The notes under the pieces are model-generated. The model was not told the DNA's origin, did not search any database, and was given only the letters and a program-made list of their open reading frames with translations. 10,140 nucleotides of DNA. It comes from Oscillospiraceae bacterium. Lineage in GTDB: Bacteria > Bacillota > Clostridia > Oscillospirales > Oscillospiraceae. The stretch spans positions 1 through 10,140 of the forward strand of contig JAQXJQ010000137.1 of assembly GCA_029009035.1 (NCBI GenBank). Direction: 5' to 3'. Below are positions 1 through 6,923 of the stretch, in pieces (the stretch's first letter is position 1; the number at the start of each line of letters is the position of its first letter). The position numbers and the translations under genes were made by a program.

Positions 1-260
1 TCAACGTGGCCCGGGGTGTCGATGATGTTCAGCCGGCAGCCCTTCCAGAAGCAGGTGGTGGCTGCGGAGGTGATGGTAATACCACGCTCCTGCTCCTGAG
101 CCATCCAGTCCATGGTGGCGGTGCCATCATGGGTCTCACCGATCTTGTAGTTGACGCCGGTGTAGTACAGGATACGCTCGGTCGTGGTGGTCTTACCGGC
201 ATCGATGTGGGCCATGATACCGATGTTTCTGGTGTTCTCCAGAGAAACTTTTCTTGCCAT
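1..260 (-). CDS. fusA: Elongation factor G, N-terminal part (cut by left edge)
   Basis: Translation factor GTPase that drives ribosomal translocation in the cytoplasm. Only the first 86 codons are in the window. The start of the G domain is clear: the P-loop AHIDAGKTTT near residues 17-26, the G2/switch I motif GITITSAATT near residues 60-69, and the G3 motif DTPGHV at the edge. The ATG at 260 is preceded by a GAGGAG-type ribosome binding site and lies 18 bp after the rpsG stop, so it is the last visible gene of the str operon. It is intact as far as it can be read. The rest of the protein (full-length EF-G is about 690 residues) lies to the left of the window, where tuf would be expected next in a typical str operon. 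Confidence 0.98.
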   Translation of the reverse strand, partial: MARKVSLENTRNIGIMAHIDAGKTTTTERILYYTGVNYKIGETHDGTATMDWMAQEQERGITITSAATTCFWKGCRLNIIDTPGHV

Positions 261-278
261 AATTCCGCGCTCCTCTAA

Positions 279-749
279 TTACCAGCGGTAATGGGCGAAG
301 GCCTTGTTGGCCTCAGCCATCTTGTGAGTGTCCTCACGCTTCTTGACGGCGGAGCCGGTGTTGTTGGCGGCGTCCATGATCTCGCCGGCGAGGCGCTCCT
401 TCATGGTCTTCTCGCCGCGGTTGCGGGAGTAGGTGGTCAGCCAACGCAGGCCGAGGGTCTGACGACGCTCGGGGCGGACCTCCATGGGGACCTGGTAGGT
501 GGAACCGCCGACACGGCGGGACTTGGTCTCCAGAGAAGGCATGATGTTCTCCATGGCGGCGGTGAACACATCCACAGCCTCCTGGCCGGTCTTCTCTTTG
601 ATAATGTCGAAAGCACCGTAGACGACCTTCTGGGCAACGCCCTTCTTGCCGTCGAGCATAATGCTGTTGACGAGCTTAGTGACTAAGACGGAATTATACA
701 GCGGATCCGGCAGGATCTCACGCTTGGGTACGTTTCCTCTTCTGGGCAC
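279..749 (-). CDS. rpsG: 30S ribosomal protein S7 (GTG start)
   Basis: Primary 16S rRNA-binding protein that organises the 3' major domain (head) of the small subunit. The 156-residue product has the usual bacterial length and begins PRRGNVPKREILPDP after the initiator, matching the conserved S7 N-terminus. The reading frame stays open upstream to 893, but family alignment and a perfect Shine-Dalgarno place the start at the GTG at 749. Further S7 hallmarks are GGSTYQVPMEVRPERR in the middle and KKREDTHKMAEANKAFAHYRW-like residues at the C-terminus. It follows rpsL after an unusually long 170-bp spacer and precedes fusA by 18 bp. In E. coli, S7 is the translational autoregulator of this operon; whether that holds here is unknown. 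Confidence 0.97.
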   Translation of the reverse strand: MPRRGNVPKREILPDPLYNSVLVTKLVNSIMLDGKKGVAQKVVYGAFDIIKEKTGQEAVDVFTAAMENIMPSLETKSRRVGGSTYQVPMEVRPERRQTLGLRWLTTYSRNRGEKTMKERLAGEIMDAANNTGSAVKKREDTHKMAEANKAFAHYRW

Positions 750-919
750 TTTGCTTCCCTCCTTCTTAAAATAATAGAAATCATAGGTACTCATCATGAT
801 AAGCATGATGTGTAATGCCTGTCCGAGGTCTACCCATAAATATATATGGTATAAACGCTCGGCAAGGCGGGTTTGCCTTGCGCAAACGCACAATGCAATT
901 CAGTGTCGGTCAGAAGTTA
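750..919 (-). other. Long rpsL-rpsG spacer with two hairpins
   Basis: This 170-bp non-coding spacer lies inside the str operon. Two perfect inverted repeats are visible: GCAAGGC/GCCTTGC at 862-868 and 875-881 (6-nt loop), and CATCATG/CATGATG at 792-798 and 804-810 (5-nt loop). Neither is followed by a clear T-run on the minus strand, so they do not look like intrinsic terminators. The AT-rich stretch around 835-855 could hold a weak promoter, but no well-spaced -35/-10 pair stands out. In E. coli the equivalent spacer binds S7; no equivalent structure can be asserted here by eye. Confidence 0.5.
758..764 (-). promoter_or_regulatory. rpsG ribosome binding site deciding a GTG start
   Basis: Read on the minus strand this is AAGGAGG, 8 bases before the GTG at 749. 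It selects the GTG over the longer in-frame extension to 893, whose encoded N-terminus does not resemble S7. Confidence 0.9.
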
Positions 920-1366
920 TTACTTCTTCTTGCCGGTGGCAGCGCCGCCCTTACCGGCCTTGGGACGCTTGGCGCCGTACTTGGAACGGCTCTGCATACG
1001 GCCATTGACGCCCTGGGTATCCAGAGTGCCGCGGATGATGTGGTAACGCACGCCGGGAAGGTCCTTCACACGGCCGCCGCGGATCATGACCACAGAGTGC
1101 TCCTGCAGGTTGTGGCCCACACCGGGAATATAGGCGGTGACCTCGTAGCCGTTGGTCAGACGCACACGGGCAATCTTACGCAGAGCGGAGTTCGGCTTCT
1201 TGGGAGTAGAAGTACGAACAGCAGTGCAGACGCCGCGCTTCTGAGGGGAGGGCAGGTCGGTCTCCTTGTTCTTCAGGGTGTTCAGACCATGCTGCATGGC
1301 GGGAGAGTTGGACTTGTAGGTCACCTTCTCGCGACCCTTGCGCACCAGTTGGTTAAAAGTAGGCAT
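920..1366 (-). CDS. rpsL: 30S ribosomal protein S12
   Basis: Decoding-centre protein of the small subunit. The 148-residue product begins MPTFNQLVRKGR and contains TPKKPNSALRK, with the lysine that is mutated in streptomycin-resistant strains still present, and HNLQEHSVVMIRGGRVKDLPGVRYH, also with the wild-type lysine. The sequence therefore predicts the streptomycin-sensitive form. It is longer than the 124-residue E. coli protein because of an internal insertion near the N-terminus, common in Gram-positives, and a Gly/Lys-rich tail ending GKKK. The ATG at 1366 has a strong AAAGGAGG ribosome binding site. It sits 71 bp after rplGB and 170 bp before rpsG. Confidence 0.98.
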   Translation of the reverse strand: MPTFNQLVRKGREKVTYKSNSPAMQHGLNTLKNKETDLPSPQKRGVCTAVRTSTPKKPNSALRKIARVRLTNGYEVTAYIPGVGHNLQEHSVVMIRGGRVKDLPGVRYHIIRGTLDTQGVNGRMQSRSKYGAKRPKAGKGGAATGKKK

Positions 1367-1437
1367 GATTTTCCTCCTTTCAATGAATATATATTTTAAC
1401 GAACTTTCCGAAGATTATTCGTCAAAACCGAAATAAA

Positions 1438-1677
1438 TCAGACGGTCGCCGCAACGGCGGCGCCCACGGCAATGCCGCAGGCCTGTCCCAGCTCCCTCAT
1501 GTGCTCCGTCCAGACAACGGGCACTCCCTGCTCCCCGGCCAGTTCGGCCAGAGGCTCCGTGAGGGCGGGATCGGCGTCACGGGCGAGAAAAACGGTCTTT
1601 ACCCGGCCGTCTCTCAAAGCCCTGCGGGTCTGCTTGACGCCCACGACCTTGCCGGCTTGTTCCAGTTGGGTCAGCAT
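1438..1677 (-). CDS. rplGB: L7Ae-family RNA-binding protein (RplGB/YbxF-like)
   Basis: A small 79-residue protein of the L7Ae/L30e/S12e/Gadd45 fold, the bacterial relatives of which bind kink-turn RNAs. The family pattern is plain: an N-terminal GVKQTRRALRDGRVKTVFLARDADP, then a region ending LGQACGIAVGAAVAA, the conserved hydrophobic RNA-contacting loop. Length matches B. subtilis YbxF (about 82 residues). The ATG at 1677 has an AAAAGGAGGT ribosome binding site at 1685-1694. In many Firmicutes this gene lies between rpoC and rpsL; here it keeps its place before rpsL but is first in the transcript, with an unrelated ABC transporter upstream instead of rpoBC. Its cellular role is not settled even in model species. 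Confidence 0.93.
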   Translation of the reverse strand: MLTQLEQAGKVVGVKQTRRALRDGRVKTVFLARDADPALTEPLAELAGEQGVPVVWTEHMRELGQACGIAVGAAVAATV

Positions 1678-1715
1678 CTTTGAGACCTCCTTTTGGCATA
1701 TCAGCGCAATTTGAG

Positions 1716-1744
1716 ATTATAGCAGAAACGCATGCTGCCGTCAA
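1716..1744 (-). promoter_or_regulatory. Near-consensus sigma-A promoter of the str operon
   Basis: On the minus strand, TTGACG at 1744-1739 and a perfect TATAAT at 1721-1716 are separated by exactly 17 bp. Transcription should begin near 1709, giving a leader of about 32 nt before the rplGB ATG at 1677. This is one of the best promoters in the window, as expected for a ribosomal protein operon. Confidence 0.93.
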
Positions 1745-1826
1745 GGATTTTTGCCCCTGTTTTTTCAAAATTTTCTCCGGAAGATCCCTCCCTTTGCCCT
1801 CTTTCTCCATGTTTTTGTGTCCGGGC

Positions 1827-1863
1827 AAAAAATTGCGGCCGGGACACCCGGTCCCGGCCGCAA
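1827..1863 (-). terminator. Strong intrinsic terminator after the ABC permease
   Basis: A perfect 12-bp stem, TTGCGGCCGGGA (1833-1844) with TCCCGGCCGCAA (1852-1863), encloses a 7-nt loop; on the minus strand it is followed by six Ts (1832-1827). It starts 12 bases after the permease stop and closes the aroF-tyrA-ABC transcription unit, insulating it from the str promoter downstream. Another T6 run precedes the hairpin on the minus strand; there is no T-run in the plus direction, so it should act one way only. Confidence 0.95.
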
Positions 1864-1874
1864 AAAAGCATCAT

Positions 1875-3431
1875 TTACAGGCGCTCCAGCATACCCGCGC
1901 CCCGCTGCTTTACCACAACGGCGCACGCCACAGCCAGCACCGCCACCAGCGCCACCGCCGCCCACATATGGACGAAAGCATAGAGCAGCCCCGCCGCGCC
2001 CAGCGCCGCCATGGGGATAAACATGGCCAGTACAGACGCCATGGACTGCTTGATGACCAGCGTCTCATTGGCGGCGTCCAGCTTGGGGAAGCAGAGACCC
2101 ATGAGCATACCGAAGCAGGCGCACCCCACCGCAAAGAGGATCATCGTCACGATGAGCACAATTCCCTGCCACAGGGGGAGGCTCAGGGCAAAGGCCAGGC
2201 AGCCGCCGGAGATGAGCACACAGGGAACGGCCAGCAGCAGCTGGAAGGCGATCTTCACCCCGATGATCCGCTCCGCCGCCAGAGGGGCCTCCCGGAGGAT
2301 CCAGAAGCAGCGTCCCTCCAAGCTCACAGAAGGCGCGGTGATGATGCAGGTGGACAGGCAGAAGCCCATGGCCGCCGCCGCAACGGGCAGTGCGGGCATC
2401 ACCGCGCTGAGCTCCCTCAGCGCCTCCCGCTTCACGATGGCCGCCACGCCCATGACCAGCAGGAGCATGAGGCCCAGTCCGGCATTCCAGAGATAGCCGG
2501 GGGTGCCGAAAAAGCGGCGCTTTTCCTTGGCAAGCAGGGCCTTGGTCTGGCCCGCGGAGCGCTGGCCGGTGAGCTTATAGTCGCTGCGGGCAGAGCGGGC
2601 ATGGAAGGCCGTGACCGCCCAGCGGTAGCATCTTCCCAGACCCGCGGTGACCACAGCGCAGGGGATCACGCAGCACAGGGCAAACAGGCCGACGGCCTGC
2701 CAGCTGCCCATGATCCCGTCCGCCATCCACACGAGAGGCATGGCCCAGCGAAGGCCTTCCTTAATGGAGTCGGCATGGAGGGCAAGGTTGTTCAAAATAC
2801 CCTGCAGATTGAAGCTGAAATAGAACACCACGATGAGAAACAGGGCCATAAAGATGTTCTGACCCCAGTTCCTGCCCCGGGTGACCCTGGCGGAGGCAAA
2901 GGCCAGAAGGGCACCGATGAGAACGGACAGCGCCGTATCCAACAGGGGCAGCAGCAGCGTGGCCAGCAGCAGACGCAGGAAAAAGCTCACATTCAGTCCC
3001 ATTCCCGTCCGAACCGCGCAGATCACGCCGGCAGGCACCAGTACGAAAAAGGACATGATCAGGCTCTCCAGATAGATGGCCGCCATGCGGCTGGCCATCA
3101 GCACGGTGGAGGACACCGGCAGCGCCAGCAGAAGGTCGTTATCCTTGCCGCCGAACACCACGCCCTTCACCGCGAACACGGTGTAGAGCAAACCGCCCAC
3201 CAGAGCGCCAATGCCCATGTAGATGAACAGCAGGACCTCCATACGGATGGGGATGAGCACATCCAGCAGCATATTGCTGTAAAGGCCGGAGAGGTAGACT
3301 CCCAGGAAGGCCATGAGCAGCGCCATCCGCATCCCGGAGGCGGCCCGTTTCCGTTTTCCCTTGTCCCGGCCCGTGCTGGTCAGGAGCATGGACTTTACGC
3401 TCACCTTGAGCAGCACCCAGAAATGCTTCAT
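1875..3431 (-). CDS. Polytopic ABC transporter permease (putative exporter)
   Basis: A 518-residue integral membrane protein with about 12 hydrophobic segments, roughly at residues 34-54, 62-90, 118-140, 150-178, 192-210, 244-264, 314-333, 344-366, 390-416, 420-446, 462-486 and 488-507. A cytoplasmic stretch at about 270-310 lies between two halves. The motif SLEGRCFWILREAPL near residues 370-384 is typical of the large ABC-2-like putative exporter permeases of Firmicutes. Its ATG overlaps the ATPase stop by 4 bp (ATGA), so the two proteins are almost certainly translationally coupled and form one transporter. There is no extracytoplasmic binding protein nearby, which fits export rather than import. 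The substrate cannot be read from the sequence. Confidence 0.88.
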   Translation of the reverse strand: MKHFWVLLKVSVKSMLLTSTGRDKGKRKRAASGMRMALLMAFLGVYLSGLYSNMLLDVLIPIRMEVLLFIYMGIGALVGGLLYTVFAVKGVVFGGKDNDLLLALPVSSTVLMASRMAAIYLESLIMSFFVLVPAGVICAVRTGMGLNVSFFLRLLLATLLLPLLDTALSVLIGALLAFASARVTRGRNWGQNIFMALFLIVVFYFSFNLQGILNNLALHADSIKEGLRWAMPLVWMADGIMGSWQAVGLFALCCVIPCAVVTAGLGRCYRWAVTAFHARSARSDYKLTGQRSAGQTKALLAKEKRRFFGTPGYLWNAGLGLMLLLVMGVAAIVKREALRELSAVMPALPVAAAAMGFCLSTCIITAPSVSLEGRCFWILREAPLAAERIIGVKIAFQLLLAVPCVLISGGCLAFALSLPLWQGIVLIVTMILFAVGCACFGMLMGLCFPKLDAANETLVIKQSMASVLAMFIPMAALGAAGLLYAFVHMWAAVALVAVLAVACAVVVKQRGAGMLERL

Positions 3432-4144
3432 TGGGCATCCTCCTCCAGTTCCAGGAAGACCTCCTCCAGGGAGGAGTCGCCCACCAGCTCTTCGGTGGGG
3501 CCGCAGGTCACCAGTTTGCCGCCGCGGATAATGGCGATCTTGTCGCAGAGCTTTTCCGCCACCTCCAGCACATGGGTGGAGAAGAATACCGCGGAGCCGC
3601 TCTCACACAGTCTGGCCAGCTCCCCCTTCATCACATGAGCGGCGCTGGGGTCGAGGCCCACAAAGGGCTCATCCAGGATGAGCAGCCTGGGCTTGCGGAT
3701 AAAGGCGGAAATGAGGGCCAGCTTCTGGCGCATACCGTGGGAATAGCTGCCGATGGGGGAGCCCAGATTGCCGGTGATCTCAAAGGCGTCGCCGTAGTAG
3801 CCGATGAGGCGGGTACGCTCCTCCGCCGGGATGTCATAGAGGTCGGCAATGAAGTTCAGATAGTCGATGCCTGTCATGAACTCATAGAGGTCGGGGTTGT
3901 CGGGCAGAAAGGCGGTGACCCGCTTGGCCGCCACCGGCTCCTTGCGGATGTCGTGGCCGTCGATGACGATGCGCCCCTCGGTGAAGTCCATCACACCAGC
4001 CACCGCCCGCAGAGTGGTGGTCTTGCCGGCGCCGTTGTGGCCGATGAAGCCGAAGATCTCACCGGGTCTGACCTCAAGGGACAGGTCATCCACCGCGACT
4101 TTTCCGCCGGGATAGGTCTTGGAATAGTGTTCAATCCGAAGCAT
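3428..4144 (-). CDS. ABC transporter ATP-binding protein
   Basis: A 238-residue ABC ATPase that would power the permease encoded next to it. Visible motifs: Walker A GHNGAGKTT at 35-43, signature YSHGMRQ at 134-140 (an S-H-G-M variant of LSGGQ), Walker B LLILDEP at 154-160, D-loop GLDP, and the H-loop histidine at 191 in FFSTH. The Q-loop position reads AFLPDNPDLYEFMTG with no glutamine, a substitution seen in other ABC-2 exporter ATPases. The frame is open to 4189, but the domain starts at MLRIEHYSKTYPGGK, and the ATG at 4144 has an AAAGGAG site 8 bases upstream that overlaps the stop of the preceding gene. It belongs to the NatA/CcmA-like branch of exporters. Confidence 0.94.
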   Translation of the reverse strand: MLRIEHYSKTYPGGKVAVDDLSLEVRPGEIFGFIGHNGAGKTTTLRAVAGVMDFTEGRIVIDGHDIRKEPVAAKRVTAFLPDNPDLYEFMTGIDYLNFIADLYDIPAEERTRLIGYYGDAFEITGNLGSPIGSYSHGMRQKLALISAFIRKPRLLILDEPFVGLDPSAAHVMKGELARLCESGSAVFFSTHVLEVAEKLCDKIAIIRGGKLVTCGPTEELVGDSSLEEVFLELEEDAQ

Positions 4145-4157
4145 GGCAAATTCTCCT

Positions 4158-4559
4158 TTATTCATCACGGTATTCAGTTTCCCGTTCAAAGCTCAGATAG
4201 CGGGTGCCCTGGAAGGTCAACCGCCCCCGGTCTCCCTCCGCCAGCATTCCGTACTCATGGCCGGATACCGCCAGCTCCATCCGGTCACCGCTCTCCACCT
4301 CAAAGGTCACATAGTACCAGGTGGAGGTGGACATATGGCCGGTTCCGTCTGCGTGGTTGTGGTGGCTGTGGGACACCTCCGCCCGCTTTCCCGCTACGGC
4401 GGCAAAGACGGTGAGCCTGGGAGAGTGGTTGTTGCGGTTCCACTCCATAAGCCCCCGCACGACGGCCACCACGAACAGCGCCAAAATCAGAAGAAAGGCA
4501 ATGGGAAAAATGGCCGACATGATGGAAAACCCGTTCCACCCGCCAAATCCGGAAAACAC
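4158..4559 (-). CDS. DUF2500-like small membrane protein (GTG start)
   Basis: A 133-residue protein with one N-terminal membrane helix (about residues 14-36) and a soluble C-terminal domain. The stretch WYYVTFEVESGDRMELAVSG, followed by HEYGMLAEGDRGRLTFQGTRYLSFER, fits the DUF2500 (YhhM-like) family from memory of that family; function is unknown. A His-rich patch (HSHHNHADGTGH, about residues 64-75) precedes the conserved domain and might bind metal, but this is speculation. The start is GTG at 4559, supported by AAAGGAG at 4568-4574; an internal ATG at codon 14 would cut into the membrane helix. It lies 21 bp after the preceding gene and 13 bp before the ATPase, so it is in the same operon. 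Confidence 0.82.
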   Translation of the reverse strand: MFSGFGGWNGFSIMSAIFPIAFLLILALFVVAVVRGLMEWNRNNHSPRLTVFAAVAGKRAEVSHSHHNHADGTGHMSTSTWYYVTFEVESGDRMELAVSGHEYGMLAEGDRGRLTFQGTRYLSFERETEYRDE

Positions 4560-4567
4560 TTTTCTCG

Positions 4568-4574
4568 CTCCTTT
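4568..4574 (-). promoter_or_regulatory. Ribosome binding site deciding a GTG start at 4559
   Basis: Reads AAAGGAG on the minus strand, 8 bases before the GTG at 4559. The first internal ATG, 13 codons later, has no comparable site. Confidence 0.8.
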
Positions 4575-4580
4575 CCGCCG

Positions 4581-4913
4581 TTAAAGGCTGTCGACCACCT
4601 GAGAGAGGGTCTCCAAAAAGGCCTCCTCCCCCCATGTGTTGACCTTGAACATCAACGCCTGGCTTCCTCCGGCGGTGATGGCGATGAGGTGCAGGTCCTC
4701 CCCCACCCCGGTGAGGGTCAGGGACAGGGCCACCCGGTTTCCGCCGCTCCAGCTGTACCGCTCGTACATCCGCACGGCACAGCGGAACTCTCCCATGTTC
4801 ACATCGCTGCCCTCCTCAAAGGACGCGGAAGCGCTGCCATCCAGCACGCCCCTGTGGAGCTTCTCCAGCACCCGGTCAAAGTCGCCGTGAATATCCCGCT
4901 CCAGCATCGCCAT
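4581..4913 (-). CDS. Small uncharacterised protein, DUF6054-like
   Basis: A 110-residue, probably cytoplasmic protein without signal peptide or membrane helix. Features that resemble the DUF6054 family are an N-terminal helix region with GDFDRVLEKLHRGVLDGSASASFEEGSD, then MGEFRCAVRMYERYSWSGGNRV and ITAGGSQALMFKVNTWGEEAFL. The function of the family is not known to me, and the assignment is from recall. The frame is open to 5045, but that extension overlaps tyrA and does not resemble the family; the ATG at 4913 has an AAAAGGAG site 8 bases upstream. It starts 37 bp after the tyrA stop with no terminator in between, so it should be co-transcribed with aroF and tyrA. Confidence 0.75.
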   Translation of the reverse strand: MAMLERDIHGDFDRVLEKLHRGVLDGSASASFEEGSDVNMGEFRCAVRMYERYSWSGGNRVALSLTLTGVGEDLHLIAITAGGSQALMFKVNTWGEEAFLETLSQVVDSL

Positions 4914-4950
4914 GACTGTCTCTCCTTTTAAAATAATGATAAGAACCGCC

Positions 4951-5820
4951 TTACACATAGTAGGGATCGTCGGAGCGCTCGCCCAGCACCATCTGATGCT
5001 TGCGTCCGGCGGAGTATGCCAGTTTCTCCCGCAGCGCCTCCACATCGCCGGAGCGAAGGGCGGCGCGGTAGGACTCCAGGTTGGCGCTCAGGCGGTCCAG
5101 CGCCGCGCTCAGCGCCCCCTCGTTCATGGAAAACAGCTGGGTCCAAAGCTCCACATCCAGATCGGCCACACGGGTGCATCCGCGGAAGGAGCTTCCCTCA
5201 AAGCCGCGGCAGGTAAACAGCCCCTCGTCATCGCACACCGACACCGCGATAATATGCATCATCTGGCTGGTGTAGGCGATCATGGCGTCGTGTTCGGCGG
5301 GAGTGGTGTTCACCACATCCTTGCACCCCACATAGTCCGCCATGCGCCCCATGAGGGCGATGTGCTCGCCGGTGCTGTCCGCCCGGGGGGTGATGATATA
5401 GTGGGCGCCCCGGAACATATCGGGCAGCGCGTGTTCAATGCCGGAAAATTCCGTACCGGCCATGGGGTGCCCGCCGATGAAATCCACCGTGGCAGGCAGC
5501 ACCCGGGAGGCCTCCATCACCGCCCCCTTGATGCCGCACACATCGGTGACCAGGCTGCCGGGCTTGAAGTCCGCCCGGTGGGCCTCCATAAAGGTCACGA
5601 TGTCCTTGGGGTTGATGCACAGAATGGTCACATCCGCCTCACGAAGGGCGCCGGCGGCGTCCAGTGTGGCGGCGTCGCCCACGCCGTGGCTCATGGCGTA
5701 ATCCGCCGTGGCCTGCCGGCGCACCACGCCCACGATCTCATAGTCCTCAAAGCCTCTCAGCGCCAGCGCCAGAGATCCGCCGATCAGGCCCAGGCCCACA
5801 ATGGCGATCTTCTTTTTCAT
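4951..5820 (-). CDS. tyrA: Prephenate dehydrogenase
   Basis: Catalyses oxidative decarboxylation of prephenate to 4-hydroxyphenylpyruvate, the committed step to tyrosine. The 289-residue protein has the N-terminal dinucleotide-binding motif GLGLIGGS at 9-16, the VTDVCGIK strand-turn at 91-98, and the substrate-site motif HPMAGTE at 118-124. The C-terminal helical dimerisation domain contains AEHDAMIAYTSQMMH and SSFRGCTRVADLDVELW. It is the monofunctional form: no chorismate mutase domain and no C-terminal ACT domain, so direct tyrosine feedback through ACT is not expected. The end of the second beta strand reads VGVVRRQ, with arginines rather than an acidic residue, which might favour NADP over NAD. 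The ATG at 5820 follows the aroF stop by 3 bp and has a GGAGG site inside the aroF 3' end. Confidence 0.96.
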   Translation of the reverse strand: MKKKIAIVGLGLIGGSLALALRGFEDYEIVGVVRRQATADYAMSHGVGDAATLDAAGALREADVTILCINPKDIVTFMEAHRADFKPGSLVTDVCGIKGAVMEASRVLPATVDFIGGHPMAGTEFSGIEHALPDMFRGAHYIITPRADSTGEHIALMGRMADYVGCKDVVNTTPAEHDAMIAYTSQMMHIIAVSVCDDEGLFTCRGFEGSSFRGCTRVADLDVELWTQLFSMNEGALSAALDRLSANLESYRAALRSGDVEALREKLAYSAGRKHQMVLGERSDDPYYV

Positions 5821-5823
5821 GGC

Positions 5824-6849
5824 TCAAACCTCCAAAGTCCGGCCCACGCACTCCGCCATGGTCTTCAGCTTGGGCATCAGGGCGTCAAACTGGTCGGGGG
5901 TAATGGACTGCGCGCCGTCGCACCAGGCGTGCTGGGGATCGTTATGCACCTCGATGATGAGGCCGTCCGCCCCGGCGGCAACCGCCGCCATGCTCATCCG
6001 CTCCACCATCCACGCCTTGCCGCAGGCATGGGAGGGATCCACCACCACCGGCAGGTGGGACTGCTGCTTCACCGCCAGCACCGCAGAGAGATCCAGGGTG
6101 TTGCGGGTAAAGGTCTCAAAGGTGCGGATGCCCCGCTCGCACAGGATCACGTTGGGGTTTCCGCTGGCCATAATATACTCCGCGGACATGAGCCATTCCT
6201 CAATGGTGGCCGACATGCCCCGCTTGAGCAGGATGGGTTTGTCCGTGTGCCGGCCCAGCTGCTTGAGCAGGTTGAAGTTCTGCATATTGCGGGCGCCCAC
6301 CTGAATGACGTCCACGCAGCGCTGGAACAGGTCGATGTGCTCCACATCCATGATCTCCGTGACCACGGGAAGGCCGGTGTGATCCCCCGCTCCCCGCAGC
6401 AGCCTCAGCCCCTCATCCTCCAGGCCCTGGAAGGAGTAGGGGGATGTGCGGGGCTTGAAGGCGCCGCCCCGCAGCGCCGCCGCTCCGGCACGCTTCACCC
6501 GCTCCGCCACGGCGTTGATCTGCGCCTCGGTCTCCACAGAGCAGGGGCCCGCAATGACGCACAGCTCTTTCCCGCCGATGCTTTTGCCGTTGGGCAGGGC
6601 GATCACCGTGTCGTCGGGGTGGTACTTGCGGTTGGCCTTCTTGTAGGGCTCGCTCACCGCCATGACCCGCTCCACGCCGGGCAGCTGCTCCAGCTTCTCT
6701 CTGTCGATGCCGGCGGCATTGCCCTCCGCGCCCAGAATGGTGGTCTCGCTGCCCTTGGATACCATCACCCGCACCCCGCCGGCCTCCATGAACCGGACGG
6801 CGGCCTCCATCTGCTCACGGGTGAAATTCTGTTTCATAATAACGACCAT
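5824..6849 (-). CDS. aroF: DAHP synthase, type I-beta with N-terminal regulatory domain
   Basis: 3-deoxy-7-phosphoheptulonate synthase condenses phosphoenolpyruvate and erythrose 4-phosphate, the first step of the shikimate pathway. The 341-residue protein aligns by eye end to end with the Thermotoga maritima enzyme: a ferredoxin-like regulatory domain at about 1-75, then the TIM barrel. Active-site residues are in place: GPCSVE with metal ligand C103, KPRTSPYSFQG at 132-142, KR at 209-210, DPSH with H274, E300 and D311. In T. maritima the N-terminal domain mediates tyrosine inhibition, so the same is likely here. The start MVVIMK at 6849 matches that family's N-terminus and has GGAGGT 8 bases upstream; the ATG four codons later is too far from it. 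The gene lies directly behind an attenuator. The symbol is chosen by homology; aroG or aroA would be used in some annotations. Confidence 0.95.
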   Translation of the reverse strand: MVVIMKQNFTREQMEAAVRFMEAGGVRVMVSKGSETTILGAEGNAAGIDREKLEQLPGVERVMAVSEPYKKANRKYHPDDTVIALPNGKSIGGKELCVIAGPCSVETEAQINAVAERVKRAGAAALRGGAFKPRTSPYSFQGLEDEGLRLLRGAGDHTGLPVVTEIMDVEHIDLFQRCVDVIQVGARNMQNFNLLKQLGRHTDKPILLKRGMSATIEEWLMSAEYIMASGNPNVILCERGIRTFETFTRNTLDLSAVLAVKQQSHLPVVVDPSHACGKAWMVERMSMAAVAAGADGLIIEVHNDPQHAWCDGAQSITPDQFDALMPKLKTMAECVGRTLEV

Positions 6850-6865
6850 ATTGTCTTACCTCCGC

Positions 6866-6899
6866 AAAAAAATTGCGGGGAGCCCGAAAGCCCCCCGCA
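6866..6899 (-). terminator. Attenuator: intrinsic terminator just upstream of aroF
   Basis: On the minus strand a GC-rich stem pairs 6899-6889 with 6884-6874, closed by a TTCG tetraloop (6888-6885), with GCGGGG pairing CCCCGC at its base. Seven Ts follow at 6872-6866. The aroF ribosome binding site begins only a few bases later and the aroF ATG is at 6849, so this terminator lies inside the aroF leader rather than behind a gene. With the tyrosine-rich leader peptide upstream, it is best read as a conditional terminator. Confidence 0.93.
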
Positions 6900-6923
6900 G
6901 GTCAACGGTTCCCTGTGGCGCGC

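Noticed and set aside
784..840. Eighteen-codon minus-strand ORF (ATG at 838) rich in His and Tyr in the rpsL-rpsG spacer, a possible second leader peptide.
   Set aside because: No ribosome binding site precedes the ATG, no terminator follows, and the CATCATG/CATGATG hairpin accounts for the repeated codons.
750..893. Longer S7 start at 893 giving a 204-residue protein.
   Set aside because: The extra residues do not resemble S7, while the GTG at 749 gives the standard 156-residue protein behind a perfect ribosome binding site.
1367..1437. Possible second promoter between rplGB and rpsL, with a TTGACG at 1420-1415 and AT-rich sequence downstream.
   Set aside because: The nearest -10-like hexamer (TAAAAT) is spaced about 21 bp away, too far for a normal promoter.
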